A DNA stretch of 64,000 nucleotides. It comes from Bradyrhizobium sp. AZCC 1610 (GTDB lineage: Bacteria; Pseudomonadota; Alphaproteobacteria; Rhizobiales; Xanthobacteraceae). The notes beneath the pieces were generated by a model. That model was not told where the DNA came from, did no database searches, and was given only the letters and a program-made list of their open reading frames with translations. The translations under genes and the position numbers were made by a program. The stretch lies in contig NZ_JAZHRR010000001.1 in NCBI RefSeq assembly GCF_036924515.1, positions 4,373,001 through 4,437,000 on the forward strand, given 5' to 3'. Position 1 is the first letter of the stretch. Each line of letters opens with the position of its first letter. Shown here piece by piece: positions 7,268 to 14,755 of the stretch.

Positions 7268-7623
7268 TGGAAACAAGCCCGATCGCCGGCATCAACGGGT
7301 ACTCGAAGGCCAAAACTTCGCTGATCAACGGCCGCAAGGATCTGCAGCTCGCCGACGCGTTGACCAAGGTTTCGCCTGAGGCGCAGAAAAAGACGCGCGC
7401 CAAGGCCCAGGAGTTCGAGGCGATGTTCCTCAACTCGATGTTTTCGCAGATGACCACCGGCGTCAAAGGCGACGGTCCGTTCGGCGACACCACCGGCACC
7501 GGCGTCTGGCGCTCGATGCTGACGGATGAGTATTCGAAATCCTTTGCCAAGTCCGGCGGCATCGGCATTTCCAACGATGTCTTCCGCACCTTGATCCTGC
7601 AGCAAGCCAACCGCGCCGGCTGA
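7267..7623 (+). CDS. flgJ: Rod-binding protein FlgJ/CheL
   Basis: 118 residues containing only the rod-binding domain ('AQEFEAMFLNSMFSQM', then 'DEYSKSFAKSGGIGI'). It lacks the muramidase domain of enterobacterial FlgJ, as usual in alphaproteobacteria, where the Caulobacter counterpart is called CheL. It caps or guides rod assembly. A separate lytic enzyme must open the peptidoglycan, and none is next to it. Translation is coupled to flgI through the TGATG overlap. Confidence 0.9.
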   Translation: METSPIAGINGYSKAKTSLINGRKDLQLADALTKVSPEAQKKTRAKAQEFEAMFLNSMFSQMTTGVKGDGPFGDTTGTGVWRSMLTDEYSKSFAKSGGIGISNDVFRTLILQQANRAG

Positions 7624-7642
7624 TCCAAAAGGAAAACCCGAC

Positions 7643-8134
7643 ATGAATCAGCATCCTCAGGCCAACCCCGCGCCGGCACCAGCAAGAGCGATCTCCACGC
7701 CGGCTGAGGCGCGCAAGCTCGCGGAAGATCTGATGGAGGTGATGAGCGGCCTGCTCGGCATCATCGAGCGCGAAACCGAACTGGTTCGCGCCGGCAATGT
7801 GCGCGAGGCGATGCGACTGGAAGATCAGAAGGGCGAGCTGTCGCGCCGCTACATGGTTGCAGTCGAGAATCTAAAGAATGCGCAAAAATATCTGGCGCAG
7901 GTGTCGCCGGAATTGCTGACCACGCTGCGCCGCCATCACGACACCTTCCGCGCGATGCTGCAGATTAATCTCACCGTCCTCGCGACAGCACACGCGGTGT
8001 CCGAAGGCATCGTGCGCGGCGTCAACGCCGAGATTCAGCGCAAGAACATTCCGAGCACCTATACGGCGTCGGGACAACGCACCGCGCCGGGACCGCGCAA
8101 CATCACGCCGCTCTCGGTCAGCCGCTCGCTGTAA
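7643..8134 (+). CDS. FlgN/FlbY-like flagellar export chaperone
   Basis: 163 residues, mostly helical. The core from about residue 20 to 135 ('LAEDLMEVMSGLLGIIERET', 'LRRHHDTFRAMLQINL') matches the long helical hairpin of FlgN-type chaperones, which hold FlgK and FlgL before export. In Caulobacter the gene after cheL is flbY, with the same predicted fold. The Pro/Ala-rich N-terminus and the tail after residue 140 look disordered. It starts 19 bp after flgJ in the same operon. Confidence 0.75.
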   Translation: MNQHPQANPAPAPARAISTPAEARKLAEDLMEVMSGLLGIIERETELVRAGNVREAMRLEDQKGELSRRYMVAVENLKNAQKYLAQVSPELLTTLRRHHDTFRAMLQINLTVLATAHAVSEGIVRGVNAEIQRKNIPSTYTASGQRTAPGPRNITPLSVSRSL

Positions 8135-8315
8135 GCGAGCTCGGTCGCTGCAAGCGGCGACCTCGGCGTCTTCAGCTCTATACAATTTTCACTAAATTTG
8201 CGCGCCCGCGTCAGAGCGGAATTGAGCGTATTCCCTAACACCGCGTTGACAGGTGCCGGGCTATACTGCGTTGACGAGGGGTTGGGATTTGACTCGCGCA
8301 AGCCTGGAGGCTGCC

Positions 8316-8696
8316 ATGAGTACAGATTTCAACATCAAACCGGTGGGGGCACCGGTTGCCGCGCCGATCGTTCAGCACGTGAGCGAAGCGGCACAACATG
8401 CGGTCGCGACCGAACTGCCGGCGAGCCAGAGCGTCGCGGCGGTTGACTCAAGCGCGCGCGCCAGCACCGATTCCGCCGCGGTCCGCGTCTCCATTTCGAG
8501 CGCTTCGGTGTCGAACCAGGTGGTGATCGATCGCGACGCCCGCGCCGTCGTTTATCAGGTCATTGATACCAGGACGAGCCAGGTGGTGAAGCAGTTTCCC
8601 GAGGAAGCCGTGCTGCGCCGGCGGGCTTATTTCCACGCGCTCGATTTAACCAAGGACGCCCCCACGCGGCTTCGCGCAACCGACCGCAAGGCTTAG
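8316..8696 (+). CDS. FlaG-like flagellar protein
   Basis: 126 residues from the ATG preceded by TGGAGG (8305-8310). The N-terminal 65 residues are Ala/Ser/Val-rich and probably disordered. The C-terminal part ('VVIDRDARAVVYQVIDTRTS' then 'VVKQFPEE') has the beta-hairpin pattern of FlaG-type proteins ('...RVIDxxTGEVIRQIPPEE...'), which influence filament length in other bacteria. Its place between flgN-like and flaF genes supports a flagellar role. It may be exported. Start codons upstream of 8316 lack a good ribosome binding site. Confidence 0.65.
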   Translation: MSTDFNIKPVGAPVAAPIVQHVSEAAQHAVATELPASQSVAAVDSSARASTDSAAVRVSISSASVSNQVVIDRDARAVVYQVIDTRTSQVVKQFPEEAVLRRRAYFHALDLTKDAPTRLRATDRKA

Positions 8697-8714
8697 GACG
8701 CGTAACGGCTGATG

Positions 8715-9080
8715 TTAGCTTGAGCGCGATGCATAGGCCTGGTCGAGATAGGTCTGGCCGCTCGACGGATCGGTGACGACGTTCTTGATCTCCGCTTTTC
8801 CAAGGGCGGATAGCGTGAACTTGGTGTCGCCGATCCGGAACGAAAGGTCCTTGATCAGAACTTCCTGGAACTTGTTGGTGCCGCCGCTCTGGTACTGCAC
8901 CTTGCCGCGAAAGCCGGTGACGTTCGAAATCGTGAACTTGAACGTCTTGTTGTCGGCATATTTCCCGGTCCAGGTGCCTTCATAGAGCTTGGGATCGACC
9001 GCCACGTAGGGAGTCTTCGACGGAACGGTCAATCCCACCGTCTTGTAGTTAGCTGATATAATGCTCCAAAGGTCAGCCAT
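8715..9080 (-). CDS. Unknown beta-rich protein linked to flaF
   Basis: 121 residues from 'MADLWSII'. No signal peptide. The core alternates charged and hydrophobic residues ('YEGTWTGKY', 'KFTISNVTGFRGKVQY', 'LSFRIGDTKFTLS'), which suggests a small antiparallel beta-barrel. I do not recognise a named family, although similar 'GTWTGxY' proteins occur in Bradyrhizobium, from memory. It starts 23 bp after the flaF stop on the same strand, so it is very probably co-transcribed with flaF and may serve the flagellum. The ORF extends upstream to 9140 but that overlaps flaF and looks non-native. Confidence 0.7.
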   Translation of the reverse strand: MADLWSIISANYKTVGLTVPSKTPYVAVDPKLYEGTWTGKYADNKTFKFTISNVTGFRGKVQYQSGGTNKFQEVLIKDLSFRIGDTKFTLSALGKAEIKNVVTDPSSGQTYLDQAYASRSS

Positions 9081-9103
9081 CTTGGCACACTCGGTCGATT
9101 TGG

Positions 9104-9469
9104 TTAGCCGCGACCAGCAAGGCCGGCGGCAAGATTGCAATTGATGTCGATCAGCGATTTCAGCTTGGCCGGATCCGGATTCAATTGCATGTCGACGGTC
9201 TGCTTCATCACGAAAACGCCGATGTTCGCGATGTTCTGCCGCACTTCGATCGGTTGAGGATTCTCGTTTCCCTCGACCGCGCTCATGAAGATCGACCAGA
9301 GCCGGCGATTGAAAAGCAACGCATTGTGCATCGCTGTGTCGGGACCGTTCCAGTTGGACTGGACTTCCTGCAGTTGCCGTGCGGCCTTCAGCAGTGCCTG
9401 CGCTTCGATTTCACGGGGGGACGTCGTCGTTTGAGATGTACGCGCGTAGGCCTGGGCTGCATTAGACAT
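9104..9469 (-). CDS. flaF: Flagellin biosynthesis regulator FlaF
   Basis: 121 residues with the FlaF pattern: 'AAQAYARTS' at the start, 'EIEAQALLKAARQL' in the first third, 'NALLFNRRLWSIF' centrally, and a C-terminal 'LKSLIDINCNLAAGL'. In Caulobacter FlaF is a chaperone-like positive factor for flagellin synthesis and secretion and acts with FlbT, encoded here 3 kb away. It is separated from flagellin by a terminator and a 317-bp gap, so it should have its own promoter. Confidence 0.92.
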   Translation of the reverse strand: MSNAAQAYARTSQTTTSPREIEAQALLKAARQLQEVQSNWNGPDTAMHNALLFNRRLWSIFMSAVEGNENPQPIEVRQNIANIGVFVMKQTVDMQLNPDPAKLKSLIDINCNLAAGLAGRG

Positions 9470-9725
9470 TCACGAACCTCGATGGGAGCGGTTTTGCAGG
9501 ACCGCGGGACTTGAGAAAAACTGCCCAACTTTCATACAGGCTGCGCCTTTAAATATGGTTAGCAAGCATTACCAAGTGTGTCGGCAGTCCGGCAAAAATC
9601 CATATTTGTTGCGTCAGCATGCCGGCCATCGGTTCTGATGGAATTAAGATCGAAGCCCAAATTCTCCACTTCGATACTTTTCCTCACGCCGGCGCTTTTC
9701 TTTCTCGAGCTGGAACAAGTTCTCA
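9470..9725. other. Leader region of flaF
   Basis: About 255 bp between flaF and the flagellin terminator. No ORF with domain support. It should carry the flaF promoter on the minus strand; I see neither a sigma-54 nor a clear sigma-28 site. ATGGTTAG near 9556 is one base off a CtrA half-site. Confidence 0.4.
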
Positions 9726-9763
9726 CCCAAAAAGAAAGGCGGCGGGGTTTCCCCCGCCGCCTT
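9726..9763 (-). terminator. Intrinsic terminator of flagellin gene
   Basis: On the minus strand a 10-bp G/C stem (GGCGGCGGGG / CCCCGCCGCC) with a short A-rich loop is followed by TTTCTTTTTT, 24 bp after the flagellin stop. A textbook Rho-independent terminator. Confidence 0.9.
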
Positions 9764-9786
9764 GATCGTTGGCGTTGCCGTCCCGC

Positions 9787-12057
9787 TTAGCGCAGGAGCT
9801 GCAGCACGCTCTGCTGGCTCTGGTTGGCCAGTGCCAGCGCGGACACCGCGATCGACTGGCGGGTCGACAGCGCCTGGCTGTTCGCCGCTTCCTCGTTGGT
9901 GTCGGCCAGCGTCAGGTTCGACGAGCCGGTCTGCAGCACGTTGATCAGGTTCTTCGAGAAGTCCTGACGGATCTGCACGATCGACAGGTTCGAACCCAGG
10001 GCGGAAGCCTGCGTGCGCAGCAGCGTCGAGGCGCTGGCCAGGTTGGCGACAACCTTGTTGGTCGCGGAGTTGTCGATGAAGTCGGTGCCGCTGACGAGGT
10101 TCGCCAGACCAAGACCGGCCGCATTGAAGTTGACGCCGCTGATGTTCAAGGTCGACTTGCCGGTTTCGTTGAACGTCAGCTTGAGCTGATCGCCGCCGAG
10201 TAGGTTGATGCCGTTGAACGACGCGTCCTGCGCGGTGGTGGTGATCTGCGACAGGATGCCGTTGAACTGGCTCACCAGGTTGCTGCGAACGACCTGCGCC
10301 GAAGCGTCGACCACCGGAGCCGTCGGAGTTGTGAAGGTGATCGCGGTCGTCAGCGTGCCGCCGATCGCTCCACCTGCCGTCGCCGAACCGAGGGTCGACG
10401 AAGCATAATCGTTGCTCGCAGAAATCGTCAGCTTGCCGGTCGAGTCGATCGTCGCGCTCAGGTTATTGGCCAGCAGCGCGGCGTTGAGCTGGTCGAGGGT
10501 CTTGACCGTGCCATTGGAACCGTCGCCGAAGGTGACGTTGACCGCCGTGCCGCCGTTGAAGGAGGTGAAGGTCAAGGTCTTGCCGGAGAGGCTGCCAGCC
10601 GCCGCGGTGCGGCCCGCGGTGAAGTTGGTGCCCGTTCCGGTGTTGCCGGTGAGGCCGAGCGAGGAGAGCGCGTTGCCGGTGCCGACGATCGACAGATCGG
10701 CGTTGGTGCCGGTCGAGATCTGCAGCGCGCCGCTCGAGTTGATCGAGGAGTTGGTCTGGCCCGAAGCGGTGGCCACCGTCGCCGTACCGCTAGCGTTGGT
10801 CGCGGTCTGAACGCCGGTCGCGAGATCGATGGCCTTCAGCACGTCGGCCACGGTCGCCGCCTGCAAGTAGACCGTCGAGTTGCCGCTGCCATCGTTGACG
10901 ACGTTGCCGCTGACACCGGAGCCGGCCGCAACCGCCGCCGCGCCGGGCGTCGGGGCGTTCTTGAACGTAATGGTCTTGCCATTCACGTTCAGCGTCGAGC
11001 CGTCCTGGATCAGGTTACCGAGGCTATTTGTATCGGTGGTGCGGGCAGCGCCGACCGTGGCATTGCCAGCGCCGACCGAACCCGTAAGCTTCAGCGCAGC
11101 GAGGGTGTCGGCCTTGCCCGTGATGGACAGATCGGCACCGGTCGAGCTCTTGAGGGCCAAGACGCCGCCGGCGAGGGTAGAGGCGGTCTGGCCGGCATTC
11201 AAAGTCAAAACCCCGGCCACGTTGCTCTGTACACCGCTGGCAATATCAATCGCGGCCATAACGTCGCCGACCGATGCCTTCGTCGGCGTACCTGACGCTC
11301 CGCCCAGATAGACGATCGAATTGCCGTCCGCATCGCTATAGACGTTGCCAGTGCTGTTGGCACTCGCGTTCAGGTGGGTAAAGCCCGCTGGCGCGGTGTT
11401 GGTCGAGCCGTTTACGCCGGGGGCGTCGCCTGCGGCAAAGGTGATCGTCTTGCCGTTGACAGTGATGATGTCGCCCGCATTGACCTGAGCGTTGGCATCT
11501 TGCGGTGCTGCAGTGCCGTTCAGCAGCGAGGCCTTCACCGTCGCCCCGTTGATGGCAGCGGAGCCGGTCAAAGTGCCGACCGCGCCGCCCAGCGTCGAGC
11601 CTGAAACCGCAGCAGTCGTGCCGCCGGCGTTTCCGGAATACAGAACGTTCGAGGACGCGATGGCGCTGGTATAGGTCGTGGTGCCGCGGAGGTCGGTTGC
11701 GGTGGCGCCGGCGATCGTGGCGGAGACGTTCGACTTGGTGGAGTAGCCGACCGCGCTCTGCAGCGCCTGGTTGGCGATCGACTTCGCGGTGTCGACCAGC
11801 TTCTGCAGCGAGGTGATGCCGGTGTTGGCGGCCTGCAGCACCTGCACGCCGTTGCCGATGCCGTCGAGCAGATTGTTGATGTCACCGGCGCGCGAATCGA
11901 GCGACTGCGCGGTGAAGAAGTTGGTCGGGTTATCGAGGGCGGTGTTGACCTTCTTGCCGGTGGCAAGGCGGTTCTGCGTGGTCGCGAGCAGGTCGGCGGT
12001 CGACTGCAGCGAGAGGAGGTTCTGGCGAACCGAAGCCGAGAGAACAATACCGGACAT
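9787..12057 (-). CDS. fliC: Large flagellin (thick/subpolar filament type)
   Basis: 756 residues, far longer than the usual 270-500. The N-terminal D0/D1 region (about 1-140: 'SASVRQNLLSLQSTADLL', 'NRLATGKKVNTALDNPTNFF') and C-terminal D1/D0 (about 585-756, ending 'QQSVLQLLR') are canonical. The middle is Thr/Ser/Gly/Ala-rich and holds two tandem filler modules at about 194-340 and 352-484, each with 'VNGKTITF' and 'GADLSI'/'NADLSI' blocks, plus a third degenerate stretch near 490-560. The size matches the roughly 65-kDa flagellins of the thick Bradyrhizobium flagellum. It is monocistronic with a strong terminator. Its 5-prime leader is the expected target of FlbT. Confidence 0.95.
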   Translation of the reverse strand: MSGIVLSASVRQNLLSLQSTADLLATTQNRLATGKKVNTALDNPTNFFTAQSLDSRAGDINNLLDGIGNGVQVLQAANTGITSLQKLVDTAKSIANQALQSAVGYSTKSNVSATIAGATATDLRGTTTYTSAIASSNVLYSGNAGGTTAAVSGSTLGGAVGTLTGSAAINGATVKASLLNGTAAPQDANAQVNAGDIITVNGKTITFAAGDAPGVNGSTNTAPAGFTHLNASANSTGNVYSDADGNSIVYLGGASGTPTKASVGDVMAAIDIASGVQSNVAGVLTLNAGQTASTLAGGVLALKSSTGADLSITGKADTLAALKLTGSVGAGNATVGAARTTDTNSLGNLIQDGSTLNVNGKTITFKNAPTPGAAAVAAGSGVSGNVVNDGSGNSTVYLQAATVADVLKAIDLATGVQTATNASGTATVATASGQTNSSINSSGALQISTGTNADLSIVGTGNALSSLGLTGNTGTGTNFTAGRTAAAGSLSGKTLTFTSFNGGTAVNVTFGDGSNGTVKTLDQLNAALLANNLSATIDSTGKLTISASNDYASSTLGSATAGGAIGGTLTTAITFTTPTAPVVDASAQVVRSNLVSQFNGILSQITTTAQDASFNGINLLGGDQLKLTFNETGKSTLNISGVNFNAAGLGLANLVSGTDFIDNSATNKVVANLASASTLLRTQASALGSNLSIVQIRQDFSKNLINVLQTGSSNLTLADTNEEAANSQALSTRQSIAVSALALANQSQQSVLQLLR
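10606..11004 (-). repeat. Flagellin filler module, second copy
   Basis: Codes for flagellin residues about 352-484. It carries 'LNVNGKTITF', 'GNSTVYLQAA', 'VLKAIDLATGVQ' and 'NADLSIVG', in the same order as the copy at 11038-11478. An intragenic duplication of a 'flagellin hook IN'-like domain. Confidence 0.75.
11038..11478 (-). repeat. Flagellin filler module, first copy
   Basis: Codes for flagellin residues about 194-340, with 'ITVNGKTITF', 'GNSIVYLGGA', 'VMAAIDIASGVQ' and 'GADLSITG'. Related modules occur in FlgL (13435-13734) and FlgE (17457-17768). Confidence 0.75.
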
Positions 12058-12368
12058 CTTTCATACCTTTCTGGTGTGAAACTAAAACGAGCCACTTTCC
12101 CGACCTCTCGATCAGGCGACGGCTCACTCTGGAAGCAAGTCTCTAAGAAAAAATGAATTTGATCGGACGAGTCGCTCGCAAAGACGATGAACTTGAAATT
12201 AATTCGCCGCGTCCGAATCCACTCCGTATTCCTACGGGGTCGTCCGCGAAAAGCCCCGCCAGACGGGCACTACTCGCGTCTTCACCATTGGTTAACCATC
12301 ATCGGAAAGGATGCGAAATCTGCCGGCGGGCAATCGACAACGCGACAAGCGTCAAACGGAGAACAGGC
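12058..12368. other. Divergent flagellin/flbT regulatory region
   Basis: 311 bp between flagellin (minus) and flbT (plus). It must contain both promoters and the flagellin mRNA leader, where FlbT would bind by analogy with Caulobacter. AGAAAGG is the flagellin ribosome binding site. I found no sigma-54 or clean sigma-28 promoter here. Confidence 0.5.
12292..12299 (+). promoter_or_regulatory. CtrA-type half-site upstream of flbT
   Basis: TTAACCAT, 70 bp before the flbT start. The same octamer precedes fliX at 5920-5927. A cell-cycle CtrA input on flagellar regulators is plausible but inferred. Confidence 0.35.
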
Positions 12369-12797
12369 ATGGCCTTGAAAGTCGAGCTCAAACCGCACGA
12401 GCGAATCATCATCGGTGCCTGCGTGGTCACCAACACCGATCAGCGCGCCAGGCTGCTGATCGACGGCGACCGGATTCCGATCCTGCGCGAGAAAGACATC
12501 CTCACACCCGAGACCTCCGACACGCCGGCCAAGCTGGTCTATCTTGCCGTGCAGCTCATGTACCTGTCACCGGATCCGATGGCGCACCATCCGACCTATT
12601 TCAGCCTCGTACGCGACATCCTGACCGCAATGCCGAGTGCGTGGCCCTTCATCGAAGGGATCAACAACTACATCCTGAACGGCGATCTCTATCACGCGCT
12701 GAAGGAAGCGAAGAAGCTGATCGGCCATGAGGAGCAGATTCTCGAAAGCGCCCGAAAGCTCCAGGCGTCCAATGAGCCAGACCGCAAGTCTGCATAA
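12369..12797 (+). CDS. flbT: Flagellar biosynthesis repressor FlbT
   Basis: 142 residues starting 'MALKVELKPHERIIIG', the conserved FlbT N-terminus, with 'LLIDGDRIPILREKDIL' and 'VQLMYL' following. FlbT binds the 5-prime leader of flagellin mRNA and destabilises it until the hook is complete, with FlaF as partner. The frame opens upstream to 12153 without family similarity, so the ATG at 12369 is used. It is monocistronic, facing flgL across a shared terminator. Confidence 0.95.
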   Translation: MALKVELKPHERIIIGACVVTNTDQRARLLIDGDRIPILREKDILTPETSDTPAKLVYLAVQLMYLSPDPMAHHPTYFSLVRDILTAMPSAWPFIEGINNYILNGDLYHALKEAKKLIGHEEQILESARKLQASNEPDRKSA

Positions 12798-12820
12798 CCA
12801 TTGCCCCTTCGCCCAAACGA

Positions 12821-12853
12821 AAAAGGCCTCCGCGAGGAGGCCTTTTCATTTTT
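12821..12853. terminator. Bidirectional terminator flbT/flgL
   Basis: Eleven-bp stem AAAAGGCCTCC / GGAGGCCTTTT with a 4-nt loop, flanked by T-runs in both directions. It ends flbT on the plus strand and the flgE-flgK-flgL operon on the minus strand. Confidence 0.9.
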
Positions 12854-12870
12854 GAGCTGACAAGCCTTCG

Positions 12871-14748
12871 TCAGATCGGCAGGTACTTGGTCAGCGTGGT
12901 CTGGTAGAGCATCGACGTGGTTTGATACGAGGCCTGCAGGCTGGTCTGCAGCGCCAGGATCTTGGTCGCGACCTCGTCCTGGTTGATGCCCTCGATCTGA
13001 TCGAGCATAGTCTGCGCCATTCCCTTGAGCTGGGTCTGGCGGTCGGTCGAGGCCTTGATGGCACTCTGCGCGCCGGCGAACTCCGCCTGCATGTCCTGAA
13101 TCGATTGCTGGCCGCTCTGTGGCGCCAGATTTGCCGAAATCCGCTGCTGCAGCGCGTTCACCTGCGCCTTCGAGTTCGGATTGGCGGCATTGGTCGTGAC
13201 CGCGGAATACACCGCGATGTTCTGCAACTCATAGCGCAACGCCTGCTCGTTGGCGCGCGCGCCATACTGCACCGTGATCGACTGGTCGATGCGCGCGATC
13301 GCGGTGCCGCGCGCCGGATCGGTACCGACTTCGCCCGTGTACCACGAGACGGTGTTGGCGGACGTGCCGCCGATCAGATTGGTGGCCGTGGCAAACGGCG
13401 GACCGTTGACGCGCAACGGCGCCGGATTTGCACTCGCCGTGGCGCTGAAGCCCAGCGCCGCGAACGCGGCCGTGTTCGAACTGGAACCTGTCAGGCTGGC
13501 GCCGTCAGCACCGTGCAGCGCTATCACGCCGCCGGTGACGGTCGACGGCGTACCGGTGCCGGTGATCGAATCGATCTTTGCCAGCAAGGCCTGCACGCTG
13601 TCGGTGATGTTGAGCTGGTTGCCGGTCGCGCCGGATGCGACGAAGGTGATCGGCGTGCCGTTGATCGTAATCGTATCGCCGGCCGCAAAGCTCGCGGCCA
13701 GCGAATCCGTTCCCGCAGCGCCCGAGAGCAGCGTAGCGCCGGTGATCGGCCCCGGCACCGTGGCCTGATTGTTGACCGCAGTCCCCGTGACGGTCGCGGA
13801 CGGATTGAAGAAATTGTCTGATGCCGCGATCGCAGACGCGGCGACCAGCGCCGTGTCGCCCAACGTCTGGATCGAAGACGTCAATGCGGCCTGCAGGTTC
13901 GCGGTGGTCGCAACCGTATCGACGCCGATCAGAAATGAGCCTGTCGGCGGCGGATTCGTCGTCGTCGCGGTCAGCGCGATCGACTCGGTGGTGCCGTCGG
14001 GCAGGTTGAAGTTGAACGTGATCTTGTCGCCACTGTTCGGATTGACGGCGCCGAGATCGACGGTGACGGCCGGCGGCGCGCCGGTCGGCTGTGTCACGGT
14101 CGCTCCCGTCAGCGATGAACTGACCGCGCCGAGCTTCAACCCGAACGATGAACCGTCTTCGGCGAGGCTGGTCACGGTGGTCGTCAACGGCGGCGAGGAG
14201 ACCGTCAGATGCGCCATGTTGCCGACGCCCTGATCGGCCTGGCGGCGCTCGTTGATCAGTTGCTTCAAACCGGCCTGCGTTCCCACGCCGTCGAGCATGA
14301 CGTCGGCCGGCACCGTCGCGGACGTGTCGGTGGTCCGTCCGGAAAACAGATAGCGGTCGCCCGTCTGGCTGTTGAGCAGCGACACCGCATTCGAGAACGC
14401 CGCCTGCGCCGTGATCTGGCCGGAGGTTTGGCCGTTGTTGTTGAGCACGATGGTCGACGTACCGGCCGCGCTCTTCACCGACGTGCCGATGTCGGCCAAT
14501 CCCTGCAGCGCAAGGTTGGCGACGTTGAGCCTGGTATTGACGTTGGTCGCGGTATCCTTGAAGGCATCGATGCTGCTGACCTGCGCGCGCAAACTAAGCG
14601 CAAAGCCGCGATTGGCGCCCTGCCCTGCATAGGTCGTCGAGACCCGGCCGCTGGCGAGCTGCTGCGTCAGATCATCGAGCTGCTTGCGGATATTTAGGAT
14701 CGACGTCCCGATATAGGATGTCCTGCCGCTAACGCCATCGATCGACAT
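12871..14748 (-). CDS. flgL: Hook-filament junction protein FlgL
   Basis: 625 residues, about twice the common FlgL length. The N-terminal coiled region ('IRKQLDDLTQQLASGRVS') and C-terminal helices ('LDQIEGINQDEVATKILALQ') are those of FlgL/flagellin-type junction proteins. FlgL joins the FlgK ring to the first flagellin subunits. The extra length lies between about 175 and 450 and includes a module at 339-438 ('GAAGTDSLAASFAAGDTITI', then 'TPITFVASGATGN'), almost the same as one in FlgE. It is the last gene of the flgE-flgK-flgL operon, 7 bp after flgK. Confidence 0.93.
   Translation of the reverse strand: MSIDGVSGRTSYIGTSILNIRKQLDDLTQQLASGRVSTTYAGQGANRGFALSLRAQVSSIDAFKDTATNVNTRLNVANLALQGLADIGTSVKSAAGTSTIVLNNNGQTSGQITAQAAFSNAVSLLNSQTGDRYLFSGRTTDTSATVPADVMLDGVGTQAGLKQLINERRQADQGVGNMAHLTVSSPPLTTTVTSLAEDGSSFGLKLGAVSSSLTGATVTQPTGAPPAVTVDLGAVNPNSGDKITFNFNLPDGTTESIALTATTTNPPPTGSFLIGVDTVATTANLQAALTSSIQTLGDTALVAASAIAASDNFFNPSATVTGTAVNNQATVPGPITGATLLSGAAGTDSLAASFAAGDTITINGTPITFVASGATGNQLNITDSVQALLAKIDSITGTGTPSTVTGGVIALHGADGASLTGSSSNTAAFAALGFSATASANPAPLRVNGPPFATATNLIGGTSANTVSWYTGEVGTDPARGTAIARIDQSITVQYGARANEQALRYELQNIAVYSAVTTNAANPNSKAQVNALQQRISANLAPQSGQQSIQDMQAEFAGAQSAIKASTDRQTQLKGMAQTMLDQIEGINQDEVATKILALQTSLQASYQTTSMLYQTTLTKYLPI
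13435..13734 (-). repeat. FlgL copy of shared axial-protein module
   Basis: Encodes FlgL residues about 339-438. It shares 'GAAGTDS', 'AGDTIT', 'ITF.ASGA', 'LL.KID' and 'SSNTAA.AALGF' with FlgE residues 239-342, and more distantly resembles the two flagellin modules. Confidence 0.75.
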
Positions 14749-14755
14749 GAAACCC

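Noticed and set aside
8246..8267. TTGACA and TATACT before the FlaG-like gene
   Set aside because: The hexamers are only 10 bp apart, too close for a sigma-70 promoter.
9769..11604. Plus-strand ORFs inside flagellin
   Set aside because: Antisense of a certain flagellin gene; Val/Pro-rich composition is an artefact of the Thr/Gly-rich sense strand.
12264..12279. GGGCAC...GCG as a sigma-54 promoter for flbT
   Set aside because: The GC element is two bases out of register and the TTGC core is absent.
12153..12368. N-terminal extension of FlbT to 12153
   Set aside because: The extra 72 residues show no family similarity and the ATG at 12369 starts the conserved FlbT N-terminus.
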